DNA from: Acidobacteriota bacterium
GTDB taxonomy: Bacteria; Acidobacteriota; Blastocatellia; UBA7656
Length of the DNA: 64,000 bases
Direction of reading: 5' to 3'
Assembly (NCBI GenBank): GCA_040754075.1
Contig: JBFMDH010000004.1
Span: 1 to 64,000, forward strand
The position numbers were made by a program, and so were the translations under genes. Below, piece by piece: positions 46,330-56,225 of this stretch; position 1 is the stretch's first letter; the number at the start of each line of letters is the position of its first letter. The notes below the pieces were generated by a model, which ran no database searches, had not been told where the DNA came from, and saw only the letters and a program-made list of their open reading frames with translations.

Positions 46330-47379
46330 ATGAAAAAGTTGTTGCTATTTTTCATTCTTGTAAGTTTATTTATACCTGTGATGCCGGCATTCTCCGACAC
46401 TTCCTTAGTGCAAAAATCGAAAGACGAAAAGGCTGCGGATAAAAAAGATAAAGAGAAAAAGAAAGACAAGGATGAGCCGTCATCGACTGCAAAAACCCAT
46501 GTGATGTGGGAAAAACCTGCCGACATCACAGCGCGGGATTTATATTACGGACCGGGCGGTAAAGAGGGCGCGCCGGAACTGGCGACCACTTTTAAATTCA
46601 TTCAACGCCGCACCACCGGCACCTCGGAAAAGATGGATGTCGAAGATAACCTGGGTCGCAAATGGGTCGTCAAATTTGGTCCCGAAGTGCGCGCCGAAGT
46701 CGCCGCCTCACGCATTATATGGGCAATCGGCTATCACGCAGACCAGGACTATTTCGTTAAACGGGCGCACATCGAAGGGCGCGGCGGGTTTGATATTGGC
46801 GATGTCCGTTTTGAACGCGATGATGATGGGTTTAAATCCGAAGGTCGCTGGGCGTGGGACGCTAATCCTTTTTTAGGCAAACGCGAATTTGAAGGATTGA
46901 AAGTGGTCACCGCGCTTATCAAAAACTGGGACTTGAAAGATTTGAATAACAAAATTGTGCGTCCAAGTAAAAAAACAGGCGACCCGAATAAAATGATTTA
47001 TTATGTTTCAGACGTTGGCGCATCGCTTGGCAACACCGGTTCGGGGTTTAATGACATTGGCTTGTTTAAAGATTTTCCCGCCGACCGCGCCATTAATTAT
47101 GAAAATGCCAAAGGCCACCCCGTGGCTTTTGCCGCTGAACCGTTCATCACCGGAACCCAAAACGGCGAGGTGATGCTTTACAGCAAACGCAAACGCTGTC
47201 AGGAAATTTTCAAAGGCGTGAAGGTTGAAAGCGCCCGCTGGGTCGGCAACTTGCTTGCGCAACTCACGGATGAGCAGTGGCGTGATGCGTTTCGCTCGGC
47301 GAATTTCACTGAACAGGAAATCGCGCTCTATGTGAAGACTTTTAAAGAACGGGTGCGCCAGCTTCAGGAATTGCGTTAA
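46330..47379 (+). CDS. Exported protein with kinase-like catalytic motifs
   Basis: The 349-residue product has a signal peptide (1-22), a lysine/aspartate-rich linker (about 30-57), then a domain carrying the order of protein-kinase motifs: beta3-like Lys115 in KWVVKFGP, helix-C-like Glu123 in RAEVAASR, Asp201 and Asn206 in DLKDLN, and Asp228 in SDVGASLG, resembling K / E / DLKxxN / DxG. A C-terminal helical region follows (LAQLTDEQWRDAFRSANF). No glycine-rich loop of standard form is seen. It is likely an atypical secreted kinase or a kinase-fold protein; activity is inference. Confidence 0.65.
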   Translation: MKKLLLFFILVSLFIPVMPAFSDTSLVQKSKDEKAADKKDKEKKKDKDEPSSTAKTHVMWEKPADITARDLYYGPGGKEGAPELATTFKFIQRRTTGTSEKMDVEDNLGRKWVVKFGPEVRAEVAASRIIWAIGYHADQDYFVKRAHIEGRGGFDIGDVRFERDDDGFKSEGRWAWDANPFLGKREFEGLKVVTALIKNWDLKDLNNKIVRPSKKTGDPNKMIYYVSDVGASLGNTGSGFNDIGLFKDFPADRAINYENAKGHPVAFAAEPFITGTQNGEVMLYSKRKRCQEIFKGVKVESARWVGNLLAQLTDEQWRDAFRSANFTEQEIALYVKTFKERVRQLQELR

Positions 47380-47390
47380 TTTGATTCATC

Positions 47391-47458
47391 GGTTTTCAGT
47401 TTTGAGTTTTCAGTTTTGAGTTGAAAGATTTTTATCAATCAACTGAAAACTCAAAACT
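47391..47458. repeat. Inverted heptamer array (TTTTGAG/TTTTCAG type), between convergent genes
   Basis: Left arm 47391-47422 is GGTTTTC/AGTTTTG/AGTTTTC/AGTTTTG/AGTT; right arm 47440-47458 is CAACTGAAAACTCAAAACT. It lies at the junction of convergent genes and could end transcription from both sides. Confidence 0.85.
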
Positions 47459-48467
47459 AACTCTTTCCCAATCCCAGGCTGATCTCTTCTTCCTCTTGTT
47501 CAATCACTTCGGCTCGGTTGTGGGCAATCGTGCCGCTACGCACCAGATAAATACCTGCAAAAACCACCCCCGCGCCAATCACCTGTCCCCAGTTCGGAAT
47601 TTCGCCAATCATCGGATAGGCGGCAAGCATGGCAAACACCGGCTGAATGTTTGAATAAATTGCCGAGCGGGTCGCGCCGATTTTTTTTACGCAATGATTC
47701 CACAAGATAAAACAGAGGGCGATGGAAAGCACGCCGCTTGCAATCAAGCCAACCCAGGAAATCATTCTGACGGCTGCCCAGTTCTGCCTGGCAAGCATCG
47801 GCGCGCTCACTAACCAGAGCGCAGGGGTGCCGAGCAACATCATAATGGTTGCGGTTTTCAGAGAGCCATAGATGTGCGCGAAATGGCTGGTGCCGATGGT
47901 GTAAGTCGCCCAGAATGCCGCTGCCAAAAGTAGCATCAAATCGCCTCGCAGACTTCCGGCAAAATGAATGGCTTTGCCTCCTGCCAGAATAATTAATGCC
48001 AAACCTGTGAAAGCAACGCCCAAGCCGATGACCGCGCGCGAAGTGAAATGTTCGTGTTTTCTAAACCGGCTGATAACCGCTGTGAAAATCGGCGAAGTGC
48101 CGAGTATCAACGCTGCGTTCCCTGCATTGGTGTAAGTCATGCCGATGGTGACCAGCGATTGATTGATGGCTGCTGATGACAGCCCGAAAAGAAACATCGG
48201 AAAGAGGTGGCGCGGCTGGACTTTAAATCCTTGCTTGGAGAACGCGAGCGCCGCCGCCATACAAAGCGAGGCGACCAGAAAACGCGGCGCGCTGAAGGCA
48301 AGCGGCAAAAAATCTTCGAGCGCGAATTTAATCAGCGGATAATTGACGCCCCAGATGAGCGCCGTGAGCAGCAACAGCAAATCGGTTACGCCGAAAGGCG
48401 GAGATGAGGGTTGAGACGACTGATTATTTTTCAAGGATGTAGTTTGGAAAATTAAGCGCGATAGCAA
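47457..48467 (-). CDS. EamA/DMT-superfamily transporter
   Basis: The 336-residue product has about ten hydrophobic helices in two EamA repeats, starting near LLLLLTALIWGVNYPLIKFAL and second repeat near GDLMLLLAAAFWATYTIGT. It should export or import metabolites, substrate unknown. The N-terminal 30 residues precede the first helix and may be partly untranslated leader. The gene is convergent with the kinase-like gene and shares the terminal hairpin array. Confidence 0.85.
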   Translation of the reverse strand: MLSRLIFQTTSLKNNQSSQPSSPPFGVTDLLLLLTALIWGVNYPLIKFALEDFLPLAFSAPRFLVASLCMAAALAFSKQGFKVQPRHLFPMFLFGLSSAAINQSLVTIGMTYTNAGNAALILGTSPIFTAVISRFRKHEHFTSRAVIGLGVAFTGLALIILAGGKAIHFAGSLRGDLMLLLAAAFWATYTIGTSHFAHIYGSLKTATIMMLLGTPALWLVSAPMLARQNWAAVRMISWVGLIASGVLSIALCFILWNHCVKKIGATRSAIYSNIQPVFAMLAAYPMIGEIPNWGQVIGAGVVFAGIYLVRSGTIAHNRAEVIEQEEEEISLGLGKS

Positions 48468-48501
48468 TCCCTAAAGTCGCATTGCTATCGCATAAAAATA
48501 A

Positions 48502-49980
48502 TTATGGTCCTTCAAGTAGCGAAGGCTTGGAATCAAATCCTATAGCCTGTTCCAGGTTATGCGCGGCTCTTAGTAGTCGCGCTTCATGGAAATGATTGCC
48601 GATGAGTTGAACGCCGATTGGCAAGCCTTGCGATGAAAGTCCCGATGGCAAAACGATTGCCGGAACGCCTGCCAGGTTCACCGTGATGGTGTAAATGTCC
48701 GACAAGTACATCGCCAGCGGGTCATCGGTTTTTTCGCCTAATTTAAACGGCGGCGTCGGCGCGGTCGGTGTGGCAATCACATCGCATTTTGCAAAAGCAT
48801 CGCGGAAATTTTGCGCAAGCAATGAGCGAACCTTTTGCGCTTTGCCATAGTAAGCGTCGTAATATCCGGCTGAAAGCGCATAGGTGCCAAGCATGATGCG
48901 CCGCTTTACTTCTGCGCCGAATCCTTCGTCGCGTGTGCGGTTGTACATCTCTTTGAGCGTGTGCGTTTCTTCGGCGCGAAAGCCATAGCGCACGCCATCA
49001 AAACGCGCCAGGTTTGAACTGGCTTCGGCGGTCGCAATCAAATAATAAACCGGCACGGCGTACTCGGAATTCGGCAAAGAGATTTCAACAATCTCTGCGC
49101 CGAGTTCGGCAAATTTTTGAATCGCCGCTTCGACGCTGGTTTTCACTTCGCTGTCCAACCCTTCGCCGTAATATTCGCGGGGAACGCCGACGCGCAACCC
49201 TTTCACGTCGCCTTCAAGCGCCGCAAGGTAATCATCAACTGTAGCGGCGCTTGAGGTCGCGTCTTTGGCATCGTGCCCTGCCATCACCTGTAAAACCTGC
49301 GCGGCATCTTCGACGGAATTGGCGAAGGGGCCAATCTGGTCAAGCGATGAGCCGAAAGCAATCAGTCCATAACGCGACACCCGCCCGTAAGTGGTTTTGA
49401 GTCCGACGACGCCGCAAAAACTCGCAGGCTGGCGAATCGAGCCGCCGGTATCGGAACCAAGCGACGCCATCGTTATCTCTGCGGCGACCGCCACTGCCGA
49501 CCCGCCCGATGAGCCGCCGGGAACGTATTCGGTATTCCAGGGATTTTTCACCGCGCCATAAGCTGAATTCTCATTCGATGACCCCATCGCGAATTCATCG
49601 CAGTTGGTTTTGCCAATGATAATCGCTCCGGCTTGTTCCAATCGTTCAATCGCAGTTGCTGTGTAAGGCGGGATGTAGTTGTGCAAAATTTTTGAACCCG
49701 CAGTAGTGCGAATGCCGCGCATCACCATATTGTCTTTGACGGCGAGAATGGTTCCGGCAAGCGCGGGCAGGTCGTCGCCTTGCCGGGCGGCGCGATCAAT
49801 TTGCGCGGCGCGTTCCAGCGCATAGTCGGGCGTTGTGGTAATGAAGGCGTTGAGGTTTGCAAGTTTTTCCTGTCGCTCAATTGCGACTTTGCATAGCTCG
49901 GTCGCCGTGATTGCTTGATTCGCGAGACGCTCCCGCGTCGCTTTAATTGATTGGTCTTTTAATGACAAAATCTTCTCCAT
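48502..49980 (-). CDS. gatA: Aspartyl/glutamyl-tRNA amidotransferase subunit A
   Basis: GatA is the amidase subunit that supplies ammonia for transamidation of mischarged tRNA. The 492-residue product has [21 protein letters not shown] with the catalytic Lys, the amidase-signature [21 protein letters not shown] with the Ser-cisSer-Lys triad, [16 protein letters not shown] and a normal C-terminus. It follows gatC in the same direction, but a heptamer hairpin fills the gap. gatB is not in the window. Confidence 0.96.
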   Translation of the reverse strand: MEKILSLKDQSIKATRERLANQAITATELCKVAIERQEKLANLNAFITTTPDYALERAAQIDRAARQGDDLPALAGTILAVKDNMVMRGIRTTAGSKILHNYIPPYTATAIERLEQAGAIIIGKTNCDEFAMGSSNENSAYGAVKNPWNTEYVPGGSSGGSAVAVAAEITMASLGSDTGGSIRQPASFCGVVGLKTTYGRVSRYGLIAFGSSLDQIGPFANSVEDAAQVLQVMAGHDAKDATSSAATVDDYLAALEGDVKGLRVGVPREYYGEGLDSEVKTSVEAAIQKFAELGAEIVEISLPNSEYAVPVYYLIATAEASSNLARFDGVRYGFRAEETHTLKEMYNRTRDEGFGAEVKRRIMLGTYALSAGYYDAYYGKAQKVRSLLAQNFRDAFAKCDVIATPTAPTPPFKLGEKTDDPLAMYLSDIYTITVNLAGVPAIVLPSGLSSQGLPIGVQLIGNHFHEARLLRAAHNLEQAIGFDSKPSLLEGP

Positions 49981-49987
49981 GAAAAAT

Positions 49988-50106
49988 GTGCTTGGTGCTT
50001 GGTACTTTGTGCTTGGCTCTCGGTTTCAAGGCGTTAGGCAATATCCATTTATTGACAGCACCAACGACAAAACACGAAGCACAAAGTACCAAGCACCAAG
50101 CACAAA
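49988..50106. repeat. Inverted heptamer array (GTGCTTG type), gatC-gatA spacer
   Basis: Left arm 49988-50016 (GTGCTTGGTGCTTGGTAC, TTTGTGCTTGG) matches the reverse complement of the right arm at 50078-50106 at 27 of 29 positions. The loop is about 60 bases. It lies between the two halves of the gat transcript. Confidence 0.93.
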
Positions 50107-50119
50107 ACACACATTGGCA

Positions 50120-50413
50120 TTAAATTACTTTCGGCACTTTAAAATATCCATCTTCGGCGTCGGGCGCATTCGCAGTAGCGATTTGCTGACCGAGACTCGG
50201 ACGAACGAGGTCATTGCGCAGCGCCGCATTGCTGTCGCCACTCATCACATTATGGGACATTGGTTCAATGTCTGTGGTGTCCAGTTCATTGAGCTTGTCT
50301 ATGTGTTCGAGAATCGAACCGAGTTGAACGGTAAAGGCTTCGACTTCATCGTTAGTCAGTTCCAGGCGGCTCAGTTCGGCAATCTTTAAAACATCTTCTC
50401 TGGTTATCGGCAT
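50120..50413 (-). CDS. gatC: Aspartyl/glutamyl-tRNA amidotransferase subunit C
   Basis: GatC is the small clamp subunit. The ATG at 50413, preceded by GGAG with 6-base spacing, gives 97 residues (PITREDVLKIAELSRLELTNDE), the normal length; a start 12 bases earlier sits on the Shine-Dalgarno. The LGSILEHIDKLNELDTTDIEPM region and the EDGYFKVPKVI end are conserved. Upstream of gatA as in many gatCA operons. Confidence 0.93.
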   Translation of the reverse strand: MPITREDVLKIAELSRLELTNDEVEAFTVQLGSILEHIDKLNELDTTDIEPMSHNVMSGDSNAALRNDLVRPSLGQQIATANAPDAEDGYFKVPKVI

Positions 50414-50543
50414 GACATTCTCCAAAACAACAAAAAGGCATTATAGAGAAGCGAAAACCGATATGGCAAAGAAGCAGATAGAATGGTTCGGTTTTCCTGT
50501 TACACTTGCAAAAAGTTTTGTCGCATAAAAAGCCTTTGATAAA

Positions 50544-52871
50544 ATGGCAATTGTCAACTACCCGGAGTGCGGGGGCACTTTTCAATTGAGCGAACAGCAA
50601 GAAACACAACTCACACCGACTGAGGTCGGACGACGCAGAAGCAAACGCGCCAATAAAATTATTGTGTTGGCGTGTGTATTATTGCTGTTGATGTTGTCGC
50701 TCGTGGCGCAGGGCGGGTTTAATCTCTCCCCGTTTTTTGCGCCGGAAACCGCTGGCGAAACGCTTCTGCTTTACGCGCTTTCAACGCTCAATTTCATTGC
50801 TTTCATCACGCTGCTCTTTATCCTGCTGAGAAACATCATCAAACTCGAACGCGAACGTCGCGCCGGAGTTGTTGGTTCGCGATTCAAAGCTCGGTTGGTC
50901 TTCTATTCCATTGCGCTTTCATTGTTGCCCGTGGTGTTGATGTTTTTCTTTGCTTATGGACTTTTGAATCGCAGCGTTGACCGCTGGTTTGGCGACCCGG
51001 CGCGACAGATGGTTGATGATGCGAAATTTCTTCAGGAAGCCTATTACCAGAAAGAAGAACTGGATTTAACCAACGATTTGCGAATGATGATTCGTTCGCT
51101 GTCGCTTGCCGCGCGCAATGACTTTTCCGATGCCGAGTTTGAAAATCAGCTCAAACAGGAGTTGCTGATTTATAATGTCGCGTTAATCCGACTGATTACT
51201 CCTGAACAGAAAATCACCGTTTTCGGTGATGACAGCGAAGTGCAAATCAAAGTTGCGCGCAGCCTCAATAAAGCTGAACACCGGCTGGTTACTAAAACCG
51301 ATAACCTGACCGACCGCGAAGAGATTTCGGAATCGGGCGAAGTGTTTTTCGTAGCCGGGATGCGCCTCGATGAAACAGACAACCGGCGAATGTTAATCGT
51401 TGCGCGAAAATTTCCTTCGGAGATTGCCCGGCGCACCCTGAGCATTTCCGAACATAATCGCGATTTTTCGGCGCTGAAAGAAAAAGTCCGGCGCATCAAA
51501 GCCAACTACACGCTATTGCTCGCGGCGGTTGCCTTGCTTCTGGTGTTTTCGGCAAGTTGGCTGGCGCTCTATTTTGCGCGCAGTTTGACCGTGCCGATTC
51601 AGGCGCTCGCGGAAGCGACAGAGCGCGTGGCGCACGGCGATTTTGCCCGTCCTGTGGAAACCGTTGCCGAAGATGAACTCGCGGCGCTCGTCAGTTCATT
51701 CAATCAGATGTCGCGCATGCTTGCCGAAAATCGCCAGCAACTCGAATGCGCTGCCCAGGAGTTGCAACGCACCAATCAGACGCTCGAAGACCGCCGCCGT
51801 TACATTGAAACCGTGCTCGAATCTTTATCAACCGGCGTCATTTCAACCGACGCCAAAACCGGCATTGCAACGGTTAATGAAACGGCGATGCGGATGTTGG
51901 CGCTCGATAAAAAACCGGAAATCGGCATCCCGATTTCGCAAATTAGCGAACAGGGCGAAGAACTCGCAAAACTCTGTCGCCGCGCCTGGCGCAGTGAAAT
52001 CGCCCAAACCGAAATTGAATTTAAACGCCGTGATGGCAGCGCGCTTTACACGGCAACCACTGCCATCGCGCTTAGGCAAACCAAAGGCGCAATCGAAGGC
52101 TGGGTCATCGTCATCGAAGACCTGACGAATCTGATTCAAGCCGAACGCGCCGCCGCCTGGAGCGAAGTTGCCCGGCGTATGGCTCACGAAATTAAAAATC
52201 CGCTCACTCCGATTCAGCTTTCCGCCGAACGCATCATGCGAAATTATCAACGCCACATTGGCACAGTGAGCGAACCGCGATTTGATGAAGTGGTGCGCGA
52301 AGGCACTTCGACGATTGTGCGTGAAGTCGAAGCCTTGCAGCGCATGGTTGATGAATTCTCGCGCTTTGCGCGCTTACCGGAAGCCAAGCCCGTCGAGGCG
52401 TCGTTGAATGCGGTGATTAACGATGCGGTGAGTTTGTACGCCGAACGCTTGCAGGATATTCGTATTGAATGCGACCTGGCTCAGGATTTGCCGACGCTCA
52501 GAATTGACCCCGAACAAATCAAACGGGTGATGGTGAATTTGATTGATAATGCCATCGAGGCGATTGATTCAGGTGATGAGAAAACCAACGGCGCAAAACG
52601 AAACGGGCATTTTGAAAAACTCATCAAGATTGAAACGCGCCTGGACAAAGAAAGAGAAATCGCCCAACTGGTGGTTTCCGACACCGGGCATGGCATTCGT
52701 TCAACAGATAGAGATAAATTGTTTCTGCCGAAATTTTCGACGCGCACACGCGGCACGGGATTGGGCTTGGCAATCGTCAGTCATATCATCACCGACCATA
52801 AAGGTCGCATTCGCGCCGAAGACAACGAGCCGCGTGGCGCGCGGTTCGTGATTGAATTGCCGGTCAGTTAA
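50544..52871 (+). CDS. NtrY-like sensor histidine kinase
   Basis: The 775-residue membrane kinase has two or three N-terminal helices (about 40-65, 80-105, 122-150), a periplasmic or intramembrane sensing part, another helix (about 320-345), HAMP (SLTVPIQALAEATERVAHGDFA), PAS (RRYIETVLESLSTGVISTD) and the catalytic core: H-box RRMAHEIKNPLTPIQLSAER with His548, N-box NLIDNAIEAIDSG, and G-boxes VSDTGHGI, GTGLGLAIV. This order fits the NtrY group. No response regulator is adjacent. The start codon is uncertain: a -10-like TAAAAT overlaps ATG 50544, and a later TTG is possible. Confidence 0.88.
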   Translation: MAIVNYPECGGTFQLSEQQETQLTPTEVGRRRSKRANKIIVLACVLLLLMLSLVAQGGFNLSPFFAPETAGETLLLYALSTLNFIAFITLLFILLRNIIKLERERRAGVVGSRFKARLVFYSIALSLLPVVLMFFFAYGLLNRSVDRWFGDPARQMVDDAKFLQEAYYQKEELDLTNDLRMMIRSLSLAARNDFSDAEFENQLKQELLIYNVALIRLITPEQKITVFGDDSEVQIKVARSLNKAEHRLVTKTDNLTDREEISESGEVFFVAGMRLDETDNRRMLIVARKFPSEIARRTLSISEHNRDFSALKEKVRRIKANYTLLLAAVALLLVFSASWLALYFARSLTVPIQALAEATERVAHGDFARPVETVAEDELAALVSSFNQMSRMLAENRQQLECAAQELQRTNQTLEDRRRYIETVLESLSTGVISTDAKTGIATVNETAMRMLALDKKPEIGIPISQISEQGEELAKLCRRAWRSEIAQTEIEFKRRDGSALYTATTAIALRQTKGAIEGWVIVIEDLTNLIQAERAAAWSEVARRMAHEIKNPLTPIQLSAERIMRNYQRHIGTVSEPRFDEVVREGTSTIVREVEALQRMVDEFSRFARLPEAKPVEASLNAVINDAVSLYAERLQDIRIECDLAQDLPTLRIDPEQIKRVMVNLIDNAIEAIDSGDEKTNGAKRNGHFEKLIKIETRLDKEREIAQLVVSDTGHGIRSTDRDKLFLPKFSTRTRGTGLGLAIVSHIITDHKGRIRAEDNEPRGARFVIELPVS

Positions 52872-52991
52872 GTGATTTGTCCGACCTTTGCACGCGCGGC
52901 ATTTTATCTACAACAAAAAATCCAGTGGAATGTAAAATCTGTTCGATTAATCGTTAATCAGGTTTACTCAGCTTTTATCAAAGAGCCATTG

Positions 52992-54677
52992 ATGAGCAAA
53001 CAACCAATCTATGATGCAATCGTTGTTGGCAGCGGCGCAGCCGGCGGCATCGCTGCCTATGTTTTAGTCAACCGGGGACTCAATGTCTTATTGCTGGAAA
53101 TCGGCGACAAATGGGATGTCACAAAAATTTATTCCACATCGCACAAATTCCCTTACGAGATGCCCTATCGCGGCATGGGAAAACCCGGACAGTATGCGGG
53201 GCTTTGGAAAATCAATGCCTACACCGAACATCTTTACGTCAATCCGCGCATTGACCGCTATGCCACAGCCGAGGGCACGGACTTTCACTGGACGCGCATA
53301 CACGCGGTCGGCGGGCGCACCAATACCTGGGGGCGCGTGAGCCTGCGACTTAGCGAAGCCGATTTCAAACCGCAATCACAGCAGGACGGTTACGGCAAAG
53401 ACTGGCCTATTTCATACAGCGACCTTGCGCCTTACTACACACGCGCCGAAAAGTTGATGGGCGTTTATGGGTCACGCGAAAATCTGGCGGTGCTTCCCGA
53501 TGGCGAATATATGACGCCACCACCAATGCGTTGCGGTGAAGTGTTACTCAAAAAAGGCGGCGAGAAAATCGGCATTCCGGTTATTGGGATGCGCGCGGCG
53601 GTGCTCACGAAAAATTACGAGGGTCGGGCAGCTTGTCATTACTGCGCGGGGTGTGACAGAGGGTGCGAAACTTCATCAAGGTTCTGCACGCTCGATGCGA
53701 TTATTCCCAGGCTTCTCGGCAAAAAGAATTTCAAATTGCAGACTCACGCCGCCGCCTTCCGTGTGCTCGTTGACCCGAAAACCAACAAAGCAAGAGGCGT
53801 CGCTTACATCAACACCAAAAATAAACAGGAGTACGAAGTCTATGCCAAAACCGTTGTGCTTGGCGCAGGGGCGATGGAATCGACGCGCATCCTGTTGAAC
53901 TCAAAAACTGCTGAACAGCCACAGGGACTGGCGAACAGTTCAGGCGCGCTTGGTCATTATTTGATGGACAACATCAAATCAGGTTTTGTCAGCGGATGGT
54001 TGCCGCAACTCAAACGTAAAGCGGTGACCAATGATGATGGCGCGGGCGGCGGGCATTGTTATATTCCGCGTTTTGCCAATATCAAAGGCGGCAGGAAAAT
54101 GCCTGTGCTGCGCGGCTGGCATTATCAACCGTCGAGCGGGTCGTCGATGTTTCCCGGATATGCGCGTCGTTTTGCAGGGTTTGGCGCGGGGTTAAAAGAG
54201 CAGGTGCGCGATATTTATCCTGCGATTGTCGGCGTCGCCGGATTTGGCGAATGTCTGGCGGATTTCAATAATTATTGCGAGATTGACTCGAATGGTTTGC
54301 AAGACCGTTATGGGATTCCGCAACTCCGGTTTCACGCCAGGTGGGGCGACAATGATTTGAAGATGGCAGATTTGATGTACGATGCCGCCGAAGAAATTTT
54401 ACGCGCCGCCGGAGCCGAAGTTTTTCCGTACAGAAAAAACCCGCCCCCGCCGCCCGGCGATGCGACGCACGAGGTCGGCACTGCGCGGATGGGCGATGAT
54501 AAAGGCGATTCGGTGTTGAATCGCTTTTGTCAGACGCACGATGTAAAAAATCTTTTCGTCGTTGATGGCAGTTCATTCGTTTCATTGCCGGAAAAAAATG
54601 TGACGCTGACGATTATCGCGCTCGCCTGGCGCGCTTGTGATTATCTCGCGGATGAATTTCGCAAAGGGAATTTGTAA
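52992..54677 (+). CDS. GMC-family oxidoreductase
   Basis: Start at the ATG 52992 gives 561 residues; the upstream in-frame extension is unconserved. An FAD motif [20 protein letters not shown] at the N-terminus, [17 protein letters not shown], and the C-terminal [20 protein letters not shown] and [17 protein letters not shown] match the glucose-methanol-choline family. A cluster of cysteines ([11 protein letters not shown], at about residues 217-227) is common in bacterial members. Substrate is probably a sugar or polyol, not known. No cytochrome partner is nearby. Confidence 0.88.
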   Translation: MSKQPIYDAIVVGSGAAGGIAAYVLVNRGLNVLLLEIGDKWDVTKIYSTSHKFPYEMPYRGMGKPGQYAGLWKINAYTEHLYVNPRIDRYATAEGTDFHWTRIHAVGGRTNTWGRVSLRLSEADFKPQSQQDGYGKDWPISYSDLAPYYTRAEKLMGVYGSRENLAVLPDGEYMTPPPMRCGEVLLKKGGEKIGIPVIGMRAAVLTKNYEGRAACHYCAGCDRGCETSSRFCTLDAIIPRLLGKKNFKLQTHAAAFRVLVDPKTNKARGVAYINTKNKQEYEVYAKTVVLGAGAMESTRILLNSKTAEQPQGLANSSGALGHYLMDNIKSGFVSGWLPQLKRKAVTNDDGAGGGHCYIPRFANIKGGRKMPVLRGWHYQPSSGSSMFPGYARRFAGFGAGLKEQVRDIYPAIVGVAGFGECLADFNNYCEIDSNGLQDRYGIPQLRFHARWGDNDLKMADLMYDAAEEILRAAGAEVFPYRKNPPPPPGDATHEVGTARMGDDKGDSVLNRFCQTHDVKNLFVVDGSSFVSLPEKNVTLTIIALAWRACDYLADEFRKGNL

Positions 54678-54750
54678 ACGCCAAGCGATAATTATTATCT
54701 CTCGGCTAATCTATGACGATTGAACTGTAAGTCAAGCGTTGGAGGACAAA

Positions 54751-55254
54751 GTGAGTTGCTTAGGTGTTCATTTTTCCATCGATGAACCAACAGTCAAAAC
54801 GATCAAATCTATTAAACGTGAATCACCACGATTGGACTTTATCCGCGAAGTATTAGAAGAAAAGTATTTCAATGAATATCCTCATTGGCTAATAGAAACC
54901 GATAAAGCTTGGGATGCAATTCATCGAACACTTACTGATGGTGACCTGACTTGGGAGAACGGACAATATCCGTTCAATCACCTGATACTTGGCGGAGAAA
55001 GGCTTTACACGAAGCCTGACTATTTAATGATTTTGAAAACGCCACCTCAAGTTCAAGATGTGGCGAAGGCAATAAGTAAAATCAGCAAACAGCAATTTCG
55101 TAAATCGTATTTCAAAATTGACCCTGAAAAATATGGTGCGTTGGTTGATGAACAAGATTTTGAATATAGCTGGAGTTATTTTGAAAATCTGAGAATCTTT
55201 TGGGAAACGGCGTCCAGTGAAGGACGATACATTCTTTTTACCGCCGATCAATAG
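54751..55254 (+). CDS. DUF1877 (YfbM-like) family protein
   Basis: The GTG at 54751, 5 bases after GGAGG, gives 167 residues, the length of the E. coli YfbM homologue; a TTG 12 bases earlier precedes the Shine-Dalgarno and is unlikely. SCLGVHFSIDEPTVKTIKSI and the C-terminal ENLRIFWETASSEGRYILFT are characteristic. Family function is unknown. Composition is more A/T-rich than the neighbours. Confidence 0.78.
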   Translation: MSCLGVHFSIDEPTVKTIKSIKRESPRLDFIREVLEEKYFNEYPHWLIETDKAWDAIHRTLTDGDLTWENGQYPFNHLILGGERLYTKPDYLMILKTPPQVQDVAKAISKISKQQFRKSYFKIDPEKYGALVDEQDFEYSWSYFENLRIFWETASSEGRYILFTADQ

Positions 55255-55340
55255 CCTCAATTTAATAATCAATAACAAGAAAAATACTTGAAACCGTTCA
55301 TCCATAAACCACAATTGATACAATTGGAATGGAGAGATTT

Positions 55341-56225
55341 ATGGATGGAAGATGGTCGTATTTGAAAGAGATTATTTTTATCGTTTTAGGTTTACAGATT
55401 TTTCAAATGTTGACGCTGGCGCAAACTGCCGGTCAATCAAAGGTCGAAACCCTCGAAACTACAGCGCCGCCGATTGTCAGCGTGCAGGAAAAAATTGATA
55501 TTTATCCGAAACTGCAAAATGCTGCGGAGATGCCGCTTGGGTTTATTAATAGCGATGACGCGGCATTGGTAATCGTCGACGCCAAAGTGAAAGCCACGCC
55601 ACGCGATGCCACACAGGTAATGGCAAGCGATGTGGCAGCAGTTTTCGCTACCGATTACGTGATGCAGTTTGCGCTATCGCTTCGCAATCAAAGCGATAAG
55701 AAAATCACCGGCTGCGGTTTGCAATTTACGGACAGCGTCAGCCAACAGGTGTTTTTCGTTTATCCGAATACGCTGGCAATCGAAGCGAAAAGCGAACAGC
55801 TATTTCAAATCAAGTTCATGGCAACGAGCGGCAGCCCCGTGAATTTTAAGGTGTCGGTCGTTGGAGTTCGCTTCGCCGATGGCACGAACTGGAAAAATTA
55901 TCCTTTGCCACCGGCAAACATTTCACCAAAACCCACGGGGATTGCCAATCCACAGGTTGAATCAAAGCCCAGACCGTTAAATTCGCTGCGCCCGCGATAC
56001 TCTGAACTGGCACGCAGCAATCGCGTCAACGGAGTTGTTCGTTTGCAAGTGATGGTCGGCGCAGATGGCGCAGTAAAGGATGTGAAAGTAATGAATGCCT
56101 TGCCCGATGGTTTAACCGAAGAAGCGATTCACGTCGTCAAGGTTTTACAATTCAAACCGGCAATGAGTAAAGGTGTGCCGGTGGATTACATCATCAATTT
56201 GGAAGTTGCATTCGTGCTCAGTTAA
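55341..56225 (+). CDS. Exported TonB C-terminal domain protein
   Basis: ATG 55341 (GGAGAG upstream) gives 294 residues; ATG 55329 is on that site. The order is a signal/anchor segment (1-30), a central domain with LSLRNQSDKKITGCGLQF and VVGVRFADGTNWKNY (about 90-195), and a TonB C-terminal domain (about 210-294) with GVVRLQVMVGADGAVKDVKV and TEEAIHVVKVLQFKPA. Linked to outer-membrane energy transduction or to a periplasmic role. The central domain resembles that of the 60980 gene. Confidence 0.82.
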   Translation: MDGRWSYLKEIIFIVLGLQIFQMLTLAQTAGQSKVETLETTAPPIVSVQEKIDIYPKLQNAAEMPLGFINSDDAALVIVDAKVKATPRDATQVMASDVAAVFATDYVMQFALSLRNQSDKKITGCGLQFTDSVSQQVFFVYPNTLAIEAKSEQLFQIKFMATSGSPVNFKVSVVGVRFADGTNWKNYPLPPANISPKPTGIANPQVESKPRPLNSLRPRYSELARSNRVNGVVRLQVMVGADGAVKDVKVMNALPDGLTEEAIHVVKVLQFKPAMSKGVPVDYIINLEVAFVLS

